Positions 16,798 through 25,891 of a DNA stretch of 64,000 nucleotides are shown in pieces. Source of the DNA: Albibacillus kandeliae (GTDB lineage Bacteria > Pseudomonadota > Alphaproteobacteria > Rhodobacterales > Rhodobacteraceae); contig NZ_QEHM01000006.1 in assembly GCF_003116585.1 (NCBI RefSeq), forward strand, positions 248,001 to 312,000. Direction: 5' to 3'. The stretch's first letter is position 1, and each line of letters opens with the position of its first letter. Made by a program: the position numbers and the translations under genes. A model generated the notes under the pieces. The model had not been told where the DNA came from. It made no database searches and saw only the letters and a list, made by a program, of their open reading frames with translations.

Positions 16798-17925
16798 TCA
16801 GAGTGGCTCCGTGCCGGTCGTGAGGTCTTCGGGGGCAAGGCCGCGCCGTTCGGGCTCATCCCATGGCAGGCCGTTGCGGACAAGATCAAAGGCGCCGTCC
16901 CGTCCCACCAGAACGACATCGGCGGCGCGCGGCAGGGCACAGCCCTTGGCGCAGCCCGATACGTGGAGGTGGCCCGCGACGCGCGGGGCGAGGGCCAGCG
17001 CCAGCGCCCGGGTCTCGACCGTGGCCGAGGGACAGGCAGGCGCGCCGGGGCAGGCATGGGTGCGCAGCGCCGGGTGGTTCGGGTCACTCAGGAAGCCGGG
17101 GCGCTTGGCCTCGCTCACGCCGGGCAGGAAAAGCAGGCGCCACGGCGTCAGGCGCAGCTCTTCGGGCCTTGCCTGCAGGATCAGCTCGGCGAGGCCATCC
17201 GCGTTCATGCTGCCGAAGGCCGCGCCGAGCAGCAGTCCGTCGCGGTGCTTTCCGGCCCTGATCCGTCCCTGCGGCGGGGCGGAAAGCTCCTGTTTCCAAA
17301 TCTCCGGCACCTCGGGCGCGAGCCATGCCATGCGCCGACGGTCGGGGGTCTGGTTGCGGGAGAACCAAGCGGCGAGGTCTATCACCGCGTCGATGGCCCT
17401 GTCCGCCTCGACCGCCCTGCCCCAGTCGGTGCCGTCCGCGCGGACCACGACGCCGCCGACCGGGTCGCGTTCTACCCGGATGTCGGCGGGGGCATCATTG
17501 AGGACGGGCGTGTCGCCGGTATCGAGGGCGAAGCCGAACTTGGCGGGCAGCGGCGGCAGCTCGGGCAGGCGCGCGATCAGTTCTTCGCCCAGTTGCTCGG
17601 TCAGGTCGCCGGGCTGCCAGAAGGGCGTCGCGATGATGTTGCGGCGGGTTTCGAGGGCGGGGTCCTCGTCGAGCAGGCCGAGGCCCAACAGGGCCTCGAG
17701 CAGCGCCTCGTGCTCCTGCTCCTTCACCCCGCGCAGTTGCAGGTTGGCGCGGTTGGTCAGGTCGATGAACCCGTTGGCAAAGGACTTGGCCGCAGCGCAG
17801 AGGCCGAGCGCCTGTGTCGCGCTGAGCCGCCCGAGGCGCGGGCGGACACGGACGATCAGCCCGTCGCCCGAGCGCATCGGCGTATAGGCGCCGGGGCACC
17901 ATCCCTTGACGTCGAAGGTGCTCAT
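16798..17925 (-). CDS. cobG: precorrin-3B synthase
   Basis: A 375-residue nitrite/sulfite-reductase-like protein that uses O2 and an iron-sulfur centre to hydroxylate precorrin-3A. Siroheme/4Fe-4S cysteines are visible as [11 protein letters not shown] and [10 protein letters not shown]. Ferredoxin-like half-domains occur at [20 protein letters not shown] and [20 protein letters not shown]. CobG is specific to one branch of the aerobic pathway (CobZ replaces it in others such as R. capsulatus). ATG 17925 overlaps the cobN stop (ATGA). The frame stays open to 18492 inside cobN, but that stretch is not cobG-like. Confidence 0.93.
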   Translation of the reverse strand: MSTFDVKGWCPGAYTPMRSGDGLIVRVRPRLGRLSATQALGLCAAAKSFANGFIDLTNRANLQLRGVKEQEHEALLEALLGLGLLDEDPALETRRNIIATPFWQPGDLTEQLGEELIARLPELPPLPAKFGFALDTGDTPVLNDAPADIRVERDPVGGVVVRADGTDWGRAVEADRAIDAVIDLAAWFSRNQTPDRRRMAWLAPEVPEIWKQELSAPPQGRIRAGKHRDGLLLGAAFGSMNADGLAELILQARPEELRLTPWRLLFLPGVSEAKRPGFLSDPNHPALRTHACPGAPACPSATVETRALALALAPRVAGHLHVSGCAKGCALPRAADVVLVGRDGAFDLVRNGLPWDEPERRGLAPEDLTTGTEPL

Positions 17926-20900
17926 CCCAGCCGCTCCAGCTGGGCCCGGATCGAATTGCGGCGGGTCTGCCAGAGGCCGGACTGGGCCAGCGCCGCGAAC
18001 TGCGATTGCATGGCGCGCAGCGCCTCGGGGTTGGCCTCGGCGAGGAAGGCGGCGATCTCGGCATCGCCCAGCGTGGCATCGAAGTAGAGGTCGAAGAGAT
18101 GCGGCTGGACCGCCTCGGCGAGGTTGGCGAAGGCGGCCATGTGGTCGAGCGTCGCCGCGATCTCGGCCGCGCCCCGGAAGCCGTGGCGCTGCATCCCGGC
18201 GATCCATGCAGGGTTGGCGGCGCGGGCGCGGACCACGCGGGCGATTTCTTCGGACAGCGCGCGGGCGCGCGGGTCGCCGGGGCGGGTGTTGTCGAGGTGG
18301 TAGAGAGCAGCCTTGGCCCCGCCGGTCACCGCCTTGGCGGCGGCGAACCCGGCCTCGTGGGTGGCGTAGTCGGCGGCGAGCAGCAGGTCGGATTCGGCGA
18401 GGTCCTGCGGGTGGACGAAGGCATCGGCCTGCGTGATGCGGGCGGCAATGCCGTCGCTGTCCTTTGCGATCTGTTCGCCGTCCATCGCCCATGCGCTGGC
18501 ATCAAGCCACGCCTGCCCCGCCGCGTGGCGGGCGTCGTCGGTGAAGGTCTCGGCGAGGTGCCCCATGCCCAGACCGTAGCTGCCGGGTGCCGGGCCGTAA
18601 ACGCGGGGGGTGGCGGGCTGACCGGCGTAGGGGTTCCAGTCGGGTGCCTCGTCGCGTTCGGCCAGCGCGCGGATGGCCTGCGCGTAAAGCGCCGAGAGCG
18701 TCGGGAAGACATCGCGGAACAGACCGGAGACGCGCAGGGTCACGTCGAGACGCGGGCGGTCGAGGTCGGTGATGGGCAGGATCTCGATGCCCGACACCCG
18801 TTCGCTGCCCGCATCCCACGTGGGTTTCACGCCAAGGAGGTGCAGCGCCATGGCGAATTCCTCGCCCGCCGTGCGCATGGTGGCCGAGCCCCAGAGGTCG
18901 ATCACCAGCCCCTTGGGATAATCGCCCTCGTCCTGCAGGTGGCGGCGCACCAGTTCCTCGGCGAGCTTCACGCCCTGCGCATGGGCCGAGCGCGTCGGCA
19001 CCGAGCGCGGGTCGGTGGTGTAGAGGTTGCGCCCGGTGGGCAGCACGTCGGTTCGACCCCGGTAGGGAGAGCCGGAGGGGCCGGCGGGGACGCGTTTGCC
19101 GGCGAGCGCATCCATCAGCGATTTCAGCTCATTCTCGGGCGAGCCTGTGGTGTCGAAACTGGCGGGCGTGGTGACCGGCTGGCCGAAGACATGCAGCCCC
19201 TCGCCGAACTGGCTTTCCTTGATGTCGCAGACGAAGCGGTCGATCCGGGTGATCGCCTCGGCCGGGCTGGCGGCGGCGTCGAGGCCGAGATCTTCCTCCA
19301 CGCCCAGCGCCTGCGCCTCGGCCCGGATATCCTCCTGCAGGCGGGTCCGGCGGCGCGGGTCGAGGCCGTCGGCGTTGGAGAATTCGTCGAGCAGGGATTC
19401 GAGGCGGACGAACCGCTCGGGAGTGCCGCTGTCGCGCAGGGGGGGCGGCAGGTGGCCGATGGTGACGGCCCCGATGCGCCGCTTGGCCTGCGCCGCCTCG
19501 CCCGGGTCGTTGACGATGAAGGGGTAGATCACCGGCAGCGCGCCGGTCAGCGCCTCGGGCCAGCAGTCGTTCGAGAGGGCAACAGCCTTGCCCGGCAGCC
19601 ATTCAAGCGTGCCGTGGGCGCCGATGTGGATGAGCGCGTCGGCGCGCAGGGCGTGGCGCAGCCAGAGGTAGAAAGCGACGTAGCCGTGGCGCGGGGTGCG
19701 CGAAAGGTCGTGGTAGTCGTCCTCGCGGGTGTCGGGCTGGCCGCGCTCGGGTTGCAGGGCGATCAGCGCCCTGCCCCGCCGGGTCGCGGCGAAGTGGAAG
19801 GCACCGTCGCGGACCGCGGGGTCGGCTTCGGGGGCGCCCCAGGCGGTGGCGAGGTCATCGCGCAGGGTATCAGGGAGCGTGGCGAGGGCGGACAGGTAGT
19901 CGGCGAGCGGCCAGGCGATGGTTTCGGTGGCGAGGGCGAGGTGGAGTTGGGGGGCGACGGGTTCGTTTTGGGCGGGGGCGGCCGGGTTGATCGGGGCCCC
20001 GGCTCGAGGCCGGGGCGTGGTGGGGGGGGCGGGCGTTGTGAAGGTAGACAACGCCCCGGGCTCGCCCCGGGGCCCCGAGGTAAGTTCGGGCGAGGCCCCG
20101 GCGCAAGGCCGGGGCGTGGCGCAAGGCCGGGGCGTTGCGCCAGGCCGGGGCGCAGGCGCCACATCCCAGCCATCCGCGCCGAGCGCCTCCAGCACGCTCT
20201 CGGCCGAGGCGAGGGCGTCGAGGCCGACAGCGTGGGCCATCTGCCAGTTCTTGCCGGGATAGGTCGAGAGCACCAGTACCGGCGTCTTCTCGGCAGCGGG
20301 GCGCTTGGCGAGGTTCGCCCAGCCCTGCACCCGGTCGGCGATGGCGGCGATCCGTTGCGGTTCGGCGCGGTGGGCGGCGCGGGCGAATTCGAGGTCGGGG
20401 TCGCGCTCGCCCGCTTCCTTGAAGGAGGCGACGCCGGCAAAGATGCGGCCGTCGACCTCGGGCAAGACCACATGCATGGCGAGGTCGGCGGGCGAGAGGC
20501 CGCGTTCGGCCTCGGCCCAGGGCTGGCGCGCGTTGGTGGAGAGCGCGACCTGGAACACCGGCACCCCGGCGGCGTCGAGCGGCGAGGCGCCGCTCTCGCC
20601 GATGCCGGAGAAGGAGGTGGCGTTGACGATGGCGTCGGGGCGCAGGGCGGCGACCTGTTCGGTCAGCCAGCGGGCGGCCTCGGGCGCCTTGAGCGAGGGC
20701 GCGAAGAGCGTGGCGACGTCAAAGCCGCGCGCGGTCAGTTCGCTGTAGAGCGCTTCGATGGGCGCCGTGTCGGCGGCGGAGAGATAGGTGCGGTAGAAGG
20801 TGATGAGCGCGCGGGGTTTGCCGCTGTCCTCGGGAAAGGCGGTGTCTGGCGCGATCACGCCGCGCGCGGGGTGCCAGGCGCCGAAGTCGGGCAGCACCTT

Positions 20901-21422
20901 GGCGCCCATCACCGGGGCAGCGTAGAAGCCGGCGGCCAACGCCATCTGCGCCAGCGCGGCCTGCGCCGAGACGGGCCCGCCGGTGTCGCAGAGGTGCGCG
21001 AGCCGCCGCAGGGTCGAGACCGGCAGGGTCGAGACCGCATCGAGCCGCTCGTCCACCCGGCCATCGGCGGGCAGCACGGCGAGCGCGAGACCACGCTCGC
21101 GGGCGAGCCGTTCGACCTGCTGGATGCCGTAGGCCCAGTAGGGAATGCCCCCGATCAGCCGAATCAGGATGCCCTTGGCGCCCTCCAGCGTCTGCTCGAG
21201 GTAGGTGTCGACCGAGAGCGGGTGTTTCAGCGCGGCTAGGTTGGCGAGGCGCAGGGTCGGCAGCGGCGTGCCCGCGTCGCGCGCCCGGTGCCACCCGGCG
21301 GCAAAGGCACCGAGGTCGCTGTCGGAGAAGGAGAGCGCGACGAGGTCCGCGGGGCTCTGCCCGAGGTCGCGGGGGGTGTCGGTTTCTTCCAGACCGTGGG
21401 ATTCGCGAAAGACGACATGCAT
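17922..21422 (-). CDS. cobN: cobaltochelatase subunit CobN
   Basis: The large subunit (1166 residues) of the ATP-dependent CobNST chelatase that inserts Co2+ into hydrogenobyrinate a,c-diamide. It opens with [20 protein letters not shown]. Conserved regions include [57 protein letters not shown] and [19 protein letters not shown]. The partner genes cobS and cobT are not in the window. Residues about 424-480 are a Pro/Ala/Arg/Gly-rich stretch with [12 protein letters not shown] hexapeptide repeats. They are coded by palindromic repeats and are described separately; they probably form a flexible linker. ATG 21422 is preceded by GGAG. Confidence 0.95.
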   Translation of the reverse strand: MHVVFRESHGLEETDTPRDLGQSPADLVALSFSDSDLGAFAAGWHRARDAGTPLPTLRLANLAALKHPLSVDTYLEQTLEGAKGILIRLIGGIPYWAYGIQQVERLARERGLALAVLPADGRVDERLDAVSTLPVSTLRRLAHLCDTGGPVSAQAALAQMALAAGFYAAPVMGAKVLPDFGAWHPARGVIAPDTAFPEDSGKPRALITFYRTYLSAADTAPIEALYSELTARGFDVATLFAPSLKAPEAARWLTEQVAALRPDAIVNATSFSGIGESGASPLDAAGVPVFQVALSTNARQPWAEAERGLSPADLAMHVVLPEVDGRIFAGVASFKEAGERDPDLEFARAAHRAEPQRIAAIADRVQGWANLAKRPAAEKTPVLVLSTYPGKNWQMAHAVGLDALASAESVLEALGADGWDVAPAPRPGATPRPCATPRPCAGASPELTSGPRGEPGALSTFTTPAPPTTPRPRAGAPINPAAPAQNEPVAPQLHLALATETIAWPLADYLSALATLPDTLRDDLATAWGAPEADPAVRDGAFHFAATRRGRALIALQPERGQPDTREDDYHDLSRTPRHGYVAFYLWLRHALRADALIHIGAHGTLEWLPGKAVALSNDCWPEALTGALPVIYPFIVNDPGEAAQAKRRIGAVTIGHLPPPLRDSGTPERFVRLESLLDEFSNADGLDPRRRTRLQEDIRAEAQALGVEEDLGLDAAASPAEAITRIDRFVCDIKESQFGEGLHVFGQPVTTPASFDTTGSPENELKSLMDALAGKRVPAGPSGSPYRGRTDVLPTGRNLYTTDPRSVPTRSAHAQGVKLAEELVRRHLQDEGDYPKGLVIDLWGSATMRTAGEEFAMALHLLGVKPTWDAGSERVSGIEILPITDLDRPRLDVTLRVSGLFRDVFPTLSALYAQAIRALAERDEAPDWNPYAGQPATPRVYGPAPGSYGLGMGHLAETFTDDARHAAGQAWLDASAWAMDGEQIAKDSDGIAARITQADAFVHPQDLAESDLLLAADYATHEAGFAAAKAVTGGAKAALYHLDNTRPGDPRARALSEEIARVVRARAANPAWIAGMQRHGFRGAAEIAATLDHMAAFANLAEAVQPHLFDLYFDATLGDAEIAAFLAEANPEALRAMQSQFAALAQSGLWQTRRNSIRAQLERLG
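19985..20160. repeat. GC-rich palindromic repeats inside cobN
   Basis: Three hairpins of the form GCCCCGGn-(5)-nCCGGGGC lie at 19996-20016, 20053-20073 and 20095-20115. They overlap a tandem array of three 18-base units (20101-20154), each close to GCGCAAGGCCGGGGCGTG. The array is in frame with cobN and codes for six-residue repeats. The same hairpin type fills the gap before cobN, so these are probably copies of one dispersed element. Confidence 0.85.
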
Positions 21423-21735
21423 GGGTCAGGCTCCGCCCCGGAGGTGGGCCGGGAGATGCCGGTGGTGCGGGGCGAGGCCCCGGCTCGGGGCCGGGGCGTG
21501 GGGATGAAGCGGAGCGCGGGGTGAGAGAGTCACGCCCCGGGCTTGACCCGGGGCCTTTTGCTCGGGTGAACGGGGGCCCCGGCTCAAGGCCGGGGCGGAG
21601 CTCAAGGCCGGGGTGTGTGGATAGGCCGGGGTGTGTGGATGCGTCACGCCCCGGGCTTGACCCGGGGCCCCGATGAGGCGGGGTACGTGGCCCCGGATCA
21701 GGTCCGGGGCGGAGGGGGCCGCCCAGCGCATCGCG
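21423..21735. repeat. palindromic repeat array between cobW and cobN
   Basis: This 313-base gap holds no convincing gene. It contains five 21-base hairpins, at 21477-21497, 21534-21554, 21576-21596, 21648-21668 and 21690-21710. Two versions alternate: GCCCCGGC-tcaag-GCCGGGGC and GCCCCGGG-cttga-CCCGGGGC. Two degenerate tandem pieces (about 21602-21640, AGGCCGGGGTGTGTGGAT) lie between them. Similar GC-rich palindromes are scattered in alphaproteobacterial genomes; any role in mRNA stability or termination is inferred. Confidence 0.85.
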
Positions 21736-22773
21736 TTAGCCTGCGAGGACCGCGTGGATGGCGGCGGGGTCGATGTCGTCGTGCTCGGCAATCACCACGA
21801 GGCGGGTGCGTTTGGCCTCGCCTGCCTTCCACGGGCGGTCGTACTGGTGGCGCACGCGGGCGCCGACGGCCTGCACCAGCATCCGCATCGGCTTACCCGT
21901 CACGGCGACATAGCCCTTCACCCGCAGGATGTTCTGCTCTTTCGCCAGCGTCTCGATCCGGGCGACCAGATGGGCGGGGTCGGCGACCTCGGGCAGTTCC
22001 ACGACGATGCTGTCGAAGTCGTCATGCTCGTGATCGTCGGCGCCGTCGTGGTGGCTCGGGCGGGCGTCCATGTCGTCTTCGGCGGCGGCGCCGAGCCCGA
22101 GGATCACGCGCGGGTCGACCGCGCCCTCGGCCACTTCGACCACCGGCAGCGGGCGCGGTGCCTCGGCGGCGATCACTTCGCGGGCGCGGGCCAGCCCCTC
22201 GGGTCCGGCGAGGTCGGGCTTGGTCAGCAGCACGATGTCGGCGCAGGAGATCTGGTCTTCGAAGACCTCCGAGAGAGGGGTTTCGTGGTCGATGCTGTCG
22301 TCGGCCAGGCGCTGGGCATCGACCAATTCGACGTTCGGTGCGAAACGCCCCGCCGCGACGGCCTCGGCGTCAGCCAGTGCGATCACGCCGTCGACGGTGA
22401 TCTTCGAGCGGATATCGGGCCAGTCGAAGGCCTTGAGCAGCGGCTTCGGCAGGGCGAGGCCCGAGGTCTCGATCAGGATGTGCTCGGGGCGCGGGTCGAG
22501 GGCCATCAGCGCCTCGATGGTCGGGATGAAGTCATCCGCCACGGTGCAGCAAATGCAGCCGTTGGCCAGTTCGAGGATGTTCTCCTCGGGGCATTCGGGG
22601 ATTGCGCAGGATTTCAGGATCTCGCCATCCACACCGACGTCGCCGAACTCGTTGACGATGACGGCAAGGCGCTTGCCCTGCGGGTTCTGCATCAGGTGGC
22701 GGATCAGCGTGGTCTTGCCCGAGCCGAGAAAGCCGGTGATCACGGTGACGGGGAGTTTGGCGAGGTCGTTCAT
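21736..22773 (-). CDS. cobW: CobW GTPase/metallochaperone
   Basis: A 345-residue G3E-family GTPase. The P-loop is VITGFLGSGKTTLIRH, the metal-binding CxCC motif is NGCICCTVADDFIP, and the NKxD-like guanine motif is LLTKPDL. A His/Asp-rich loop (RPSHHDGADDHEHDD) lies near residue 250, and a CobW C-terminal domain begins near residue 262. CobW is believed to load Co2+ for the CobNST chelatase, which fits its position before cobN. ATG 22773 overlaps the upstream DUF1636 stop (ATGA). The frame is open to 22995, but the P-loop spacing favours 22773. Confidence 0.94.
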   Translation of the reverse strand: MNDLAKLPVTVITGFLGSGKTTLIRHLMQNPQGKRLAVIVNEFGDVGVDGEILKSCAIPECPEENILELANGCICCTVADDFIPTIEALMALDPRPEHILIETSGLALPKPLLKAFDWPDIRSKITVDGVIALADAEAVAAGRFAPNVELVDAQRLADDSIDHETPLSEVFEDQISCADIVLLTKPDLAGPEGLARAREVIAAEAPRPLPVVEVAEGAVDPRVILGLGAAAEDDMDARPSHHDGADDHEHDDFDSIVVELPEVADPAHLVARIETLAKEQNILRVKGYVAVTGKPMRMLVQAVGARVRHQYDRPWKAGEAKRTRLVVIAEHDDIDPAAIHAVLAG

Positions 22774-23171
22774 TCGGGAAGCTCCAGCGGAGGGATTCGG
22801 GCGATGCAGTTCTTGCGGAAATGTTCGGGGCGTTCGCGCCAGGGCACGAGACCGGTGTCGGTCGCATGATAGCGGGTGGCGCCGTCGTGCACGACGCCCG
22901 CCATATCGGGGGTCAAGCGGCCGTAGACATAGGTCCAGCGGGCGCCGCCGCCGCGCAGGACGACCGAGCAGCCCTCGTCGCAGTTCGACAGACATTCGAC
23001 GGGTTTCACCGTCACGCCCTCGGGCCAGTCCATGTCTTCCAGCGCCGACATCAGGCGGGCGCCGGGGCGGACGCCGCCCTCGGGGATCTCCTGCCCCATG
23101 CGGCAGGTGGTGCAGACCAGCAGTTCGGTCGGGGCCAGTTCCACGGCCGTCTCGCTATCTTTCACAGGCAC
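22770..23171 (-). CDS. DUF1636 family metal-binding protein of the cobalamin operon
   Basis: A 133-residue protein of the DUF1636 type, often found beside cobW. It has a ferredoxin-like arrangement of cysteines: VCTTCRMG near residue 20 and VECLSNCDEGCSVVL near residue 60. A thin 2Fe-2S ferredoxin fold or a cobalt-binding role is plausible; the function is not established. The start is GTG 23171 with AAAGG three bases upstream. A second GTG at 23165 has better spacing, so either may be used. It is the first gene after the second cobalamin riboswitch and is coupled to cobW. Confidence 0.85.
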   Translation of the reverse strand: MPVKDSETAVELAPTELLVCTTCRMGQEIPEGGVRPGARLMSALEDMDWPEGVTVKPVECLSNCDEGCSVVLRGGGARWTYVYGRLTPDMAGVVHDGATRYHATDTGLVPWRERPEHFRKNCIARIPPLELPE

Positions 23172-23257
23172 GCGCCTTTCAGGTTCGCAGCGGGAAAGGG
23201 GAGCCGTGTCCGCTCAGGGACCCGTCCCCAGGGCACCCCGCCTGGTTCACGTCGTCT

Positions 23258-23448
23258 TGCGCTGGCAGGTCTCCCGGCTTGCGGATGTCGGAGCCTCGGC
23301 TCCGGCGATCACCCTGCCTTCCCGGGTGAACCCAGTGGCCAGCGGGCGACCTCTCCGGTCACGGTCGCGGGGGCGGCTGCGCTTGGGGGGTGTCCCCTGT
23401 CGCATTCCCTTTTCACCCGGGAGAGCCCCGGGCACCAGCAGAAGGCAT
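23258..23448 (-). ncRNA. cobalamin riboswitch (DUF1636-cobW-cobN operon)
   Basis: On the minus strand the region starts near GGTGCCCGGGG, contains AAAAGGGAATGCGAC, GCCGCCCCCGCGACCGTGA and GCCACTGGGTT, and ends with the B12 box AAGCCGGGAGACCTGCCAGC. These are the conserved blocks of class I cobalamin riboswitches in the right order. It lies about 85 bases upstream of the DUF1636 gene and probably controls the whole run down to cobJ. The stretch from 23449 to 23490 shows nothing further. Confidence 0.93.
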
Positions 23449-23490
23449 CTGCGCAGCGGGCGGGGGGGATGTCAAGCGCGGGGTGGCGGA

Positions 23491-24105
23491 TCAGAGCCCG
23501 GGCACGCCGGGGATGCGGGTCTGGCGGATGAAGGCGACGTTGCGCATGTCGTTGTCCCCGGCCCGGGCCGCTGCCTCGTCCGGGCTCAGCCCGTGATCGA
23601 GCCAGCGCCGCACCAGCCGGTCGCGGAGGACCTCGTCCGGGGCGTCGATGAAGGCCGCGAGAGACCAGAGCGGCATCAGCTCGTGCCACGGCGCCTGCGC
23701 GCAGCAGAGGTAATTGCCCTCGACAACGGCGATCCCGTGCTCGGGCCCCACCACGATGCGCCCGGCCACCGAGAGGTCGGCGGCACGGTCGAAATCGGGC
23801 AGGATCACCTCGCCCTCCTGCGTCAGCCGGCGCATCGCATGGACGAAACCGGCGGCGTCGAAGGTCTCGGCCGCGCCCTTGCGCGCCCGCAGGCCGCGCC
23901 GGTCGAGCACCGCGTTGTCGAGGTGGAAGCCGTCCATCGGGACGAGGATCGCCCCCTGCCCGCACGCGGTCAGCGCCGCGACGAGGTCGCGGGCGAGGGT
24001 CGATTTGCCCGCCGCCGGGGGACCGGCAAGCGCCACGAGGTGGCGGTGCTGCGGCCGGGGCAAGGCGGCGATGTCGTTCAGAAGGCGGGCCAGCGCCGTG
24101 CTCAT
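23491..24105 (-). CDS. YggC-like P-loop kinase (phosphoribulokinase/uridine kinase fold)
   Basis: A 204-residue P-loop protein. Walker A is ALAGPPAAGKSTLARDLVAA, followed by VPMDGFHLDNAVLDRRG, RARKGAAETFDAAGF and VVEGNYLCC. This pattern belongs to the YggC/uridine-kinase/pantothenate-kinase-like group, which phosphorylates nucleosides, sugars or vitamins. The substrate cannot be named. ATG 24105 overlaps the modC stop (ATGA), so it is co-translated with the molybdate transporter. This is odd because no kinase is needed for molybdate import. It may be a chance operon extension. Confidence 0.82.
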   Translation of the reverse strand: MSTALARLLNDIAALPRPQHRHLVALAGPPAAGKSTLARDLVAALTACGQGAILVPMDGFHLDNAVLDRRGLRARKGAAETFDAAGFVHAMRRLTQEGEVILPDFDRAADLSVAGRIVVGPEHGIAVVEGNYLCCAQAPWHELMPLWSLAAFIDAPDEVLRDRLVRRWLDHGLSPDEAAARAGDNDMRNVAFIRQTRIPGVPGL

Positions 24106-25196
24106 GCGGTGCCCTCGCCTCCGCCGACATCCTCGGGCGCGATGGCCACCGATTTGACGACGGCATGGCATTCGACCCCGACCGCGAGGCCCAGCAGATC
24201 GGCCGAGCGCCGCGTCACGCGGGCCAGCACCCGGCCCGCCGGGGTCGCCAGTGCGACCATCGCGCCCGGCCCCTCGCCGCCCCGGATGCTTTCCACCGTG
24301 CCGGGAAGGATGTTCAGGGCCGAGAGCCCCTCGGGCCTCTGCCGTGACAGGATCACCTCCTGCGCGGCGATCCTGAGGCGTAGTTTGCGCCCCGCGTCCT
24401 GCGGCACGCGCGGGATGAACAGCGGGACGCCCCCCGCCGAAAGTTCGGTCAGCCCGTCCTCGTGATGGCGCACCACCACCGCTTCGAGCAGCGCGCCCGC
24501 GCCGCGCACCCCGGTCGGCAGGACCATCGGGTCGCCCAGAACCTCGGCCGCCGGTCCCTGACGCAGCACGCGCCCGTCCTGAAGCGCGACCACGGTGGTC
24601 GCGAGCCGCGCGACCTCGGCTGCGGAATGGCTGACGTAGAGGATCGGCACCGACACCTCGTCGCGCAGACGCTCGAAGTAGGGCAGGATCTCGGCCTTGC
24701 GGGCCTCGTCCAGTGCGGCGAGCGGTTCGTCGGCGAGGATCAGACCCGGCCCGGAGAGCAGCGCGCGGCCGATGGCGACCCGCTGCCGCTCGCCCCCGGA
24801 CAGCGCGCCGGGGCGGCGGTCCAGCAGGTGACCGATGCCCAGCATCTCGACCACGCGGGCCATATCCTCGCGCGGGGCGCTGCGCGGCGCGAACCAACGG
24901 CCATAGCGCAGGTTGCCCCGGACACTGAGATGCGGGAAGAGCCGCGCCTCCTGAAAGATGTAGCCGAGCCTGCGGCGATGGGTCGGCAGGCTGACGCCGG
25001 TGCGGGTGTCGAGCAGCGTGCGCCCGTCGATGGCGATGTGCCCCTCCTCCGGGGTCAGCAGGCCCGCCACGGCGTTGACCACCGTGGTCTTGCCCGACCC
25101 GGAGCGCCCGAACAGCACGGTGATCCCCGGCGGGGCGTCAAAGGCGGCGTCGAGCGCGAAGCCGGAAAAGCGGTGCCGGAGCGAGACGGACAGCAT
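24102..25196 (-). CDS. modC: molybdate ABC transporter ATP-binding protein
   Basis: A 364-residue ABC ATPase. It shows Walker A FGRSGSGKTTVVNAVAGL, the signature ALSGGERQRVAIGRALLSGP and Walker B LILADEPLAALDEARK, with a switch His in ILYVSHS. A C-terminal molybdate-binding TOBE-like domain spans about residues 290-355 (SALNILPGTVESIRGGEGPG). It energises molybdate uptake with ModA and ModB. The start overlaps the modB stop as TGATG. Confidence 0.95.
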   Translation of the reverse strand: MLSVSLRHRFSGFALDAAFDAPPGITVLFGRSGSGKTTVVNAVAGLLTPEEGHIAIDGRTLLDTRTGVSLPTHRRRLGYIFQEARLFPHLSVRGNLRYGRWFAPRSAPREDMARVVEMLGIGHLLDRRPGALSGGERQRVAIGRALLSGPGLILADEPLAALDEARKAEILPYFERLRDEVSVPILYVSHSAAEVARLATTVVALQDGRVLRQGPAAEVLGDPMVLPTGVRGAGALLEAVVVRHHEDGLTELSAGGVPLFIPRVPQDAGRKLRLRIAAQEVILSRQRPEGLSALNILPGTVESIRGGEGPGAMVALATPAGRVLARVTRRSADLLGLAVGVECHAVVKSVAIAPEDVGGGEGTA

Positions 25197-25888
25197 CAGC
25201 GCCCCCCGACCCGGCGGGCCACGCGCGTGGCGAGCAGTTCCGACAGCAGCAGAGCCGCCATGGCGATACCGACCGAGATCAGCACCAGCCGGATCGCCGA
25301 CCCTTCGGCACCCGGCACCTCGAGGAAGGCGTAGATCGCCAGCGGGATGGTCTGCGTCTGGCCGGGAATGTTCGAGACGAAGGTGATGGTGGCGCCGAAC
25401 TCTCCCATCGCCTTGGCGAAGGCGACGATGCCCCCGGCGAGGATGCCCGGCAGGATCATCGGCAGTGTCACGGTGGCGAAGACCCAGGCACGCGAGGCGC
25501 CGAGCGTGGCTGCCGCCTGTTCAAGCCTCGGGTCGACCGCCTCGATCGAGAGCCGGATGGCGCGCACCATCAGCGGGAAAGCCATGATCCCGGCGGCGAG
25601 GGCCGCGCCGGTCCAGCGAAAGGCGAAGATCACGCCGATCTCCTTGAGCGGCGCGCCGATCGGCCCCTGGGTGCCGAAGAGCAGCAGCAGGATGTAGCCG
25701 GTCACCACCGGCGGCAGGATCAGGGGCAGATGCACGAGGCCGTTCAGCAGGGCCTTGCCCGGGAAGGCCCTGCGCGCGAGCAGGTGGGCGGTGAAGACGG
25801 CAAAGGGCAGGCTGACGAGGGTGGCCAGCGCCGCCACCCTGAGGGAGAGCGCGACCGCCTGCCATTCCTCCGCGCCCAGCCCCCACAC
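25196..25888 (-). CDS. modB: molybdate ABC transporter permease
   Basis: A 230-residue inner-membrane permease with about five transmembrane segments and the ABC-permease EAA-like motif EQAAATLGASRAWVFATVTL. Family features include PLILPPVVTGYILLLLFG and GEFGATITFVSNIPGQTQTI, typical of ModB. The start codon is GTG 25888, three bases after the modA stop; no better ATG exists nearby. Confidence 0.95.
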   Translation of the reverse strand: MWGLGAEEWQAVALSLRVAALATLVSLPFAVFTAHLLARRAFPGKALLNGLVHLPLILPPVVTGYILLLLFGTQGPIGAPLKEIGVIFAFRWTGAALAAGIMAFPLMVRAIRLSIEAVDPRLEQAAATLGASRAWVFATVTLPMILPGILAGGIVAFAKAMGEFGATITFVSNIPGQTQTIPLAIYAFLEVPGAEGSAIRLVLISVGIAMAALLLSELLATRVARRVGGR

Positions 25889-25891
25889 GGC

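Noticed and set aside
16798-18492. Extended cobG frame of 564 residues, suggesting a fusion
   Set aside because: The added N-terminal part reads cobN in another frame; the cobG domain starts at 17925 with an ATGA overlap.
18006-21239. Very long plus-strand frame (1077 residues) opposite cobN
   Set aside because: Antisense shadow of cobN, low-complexity composition, no motifs.
21426-21791. Open frame of 121 residues on the minus strand between cobW and cobN
   Set aside because: It consists of the translated palindromic repeats and runs into cobW; no family resemblance.
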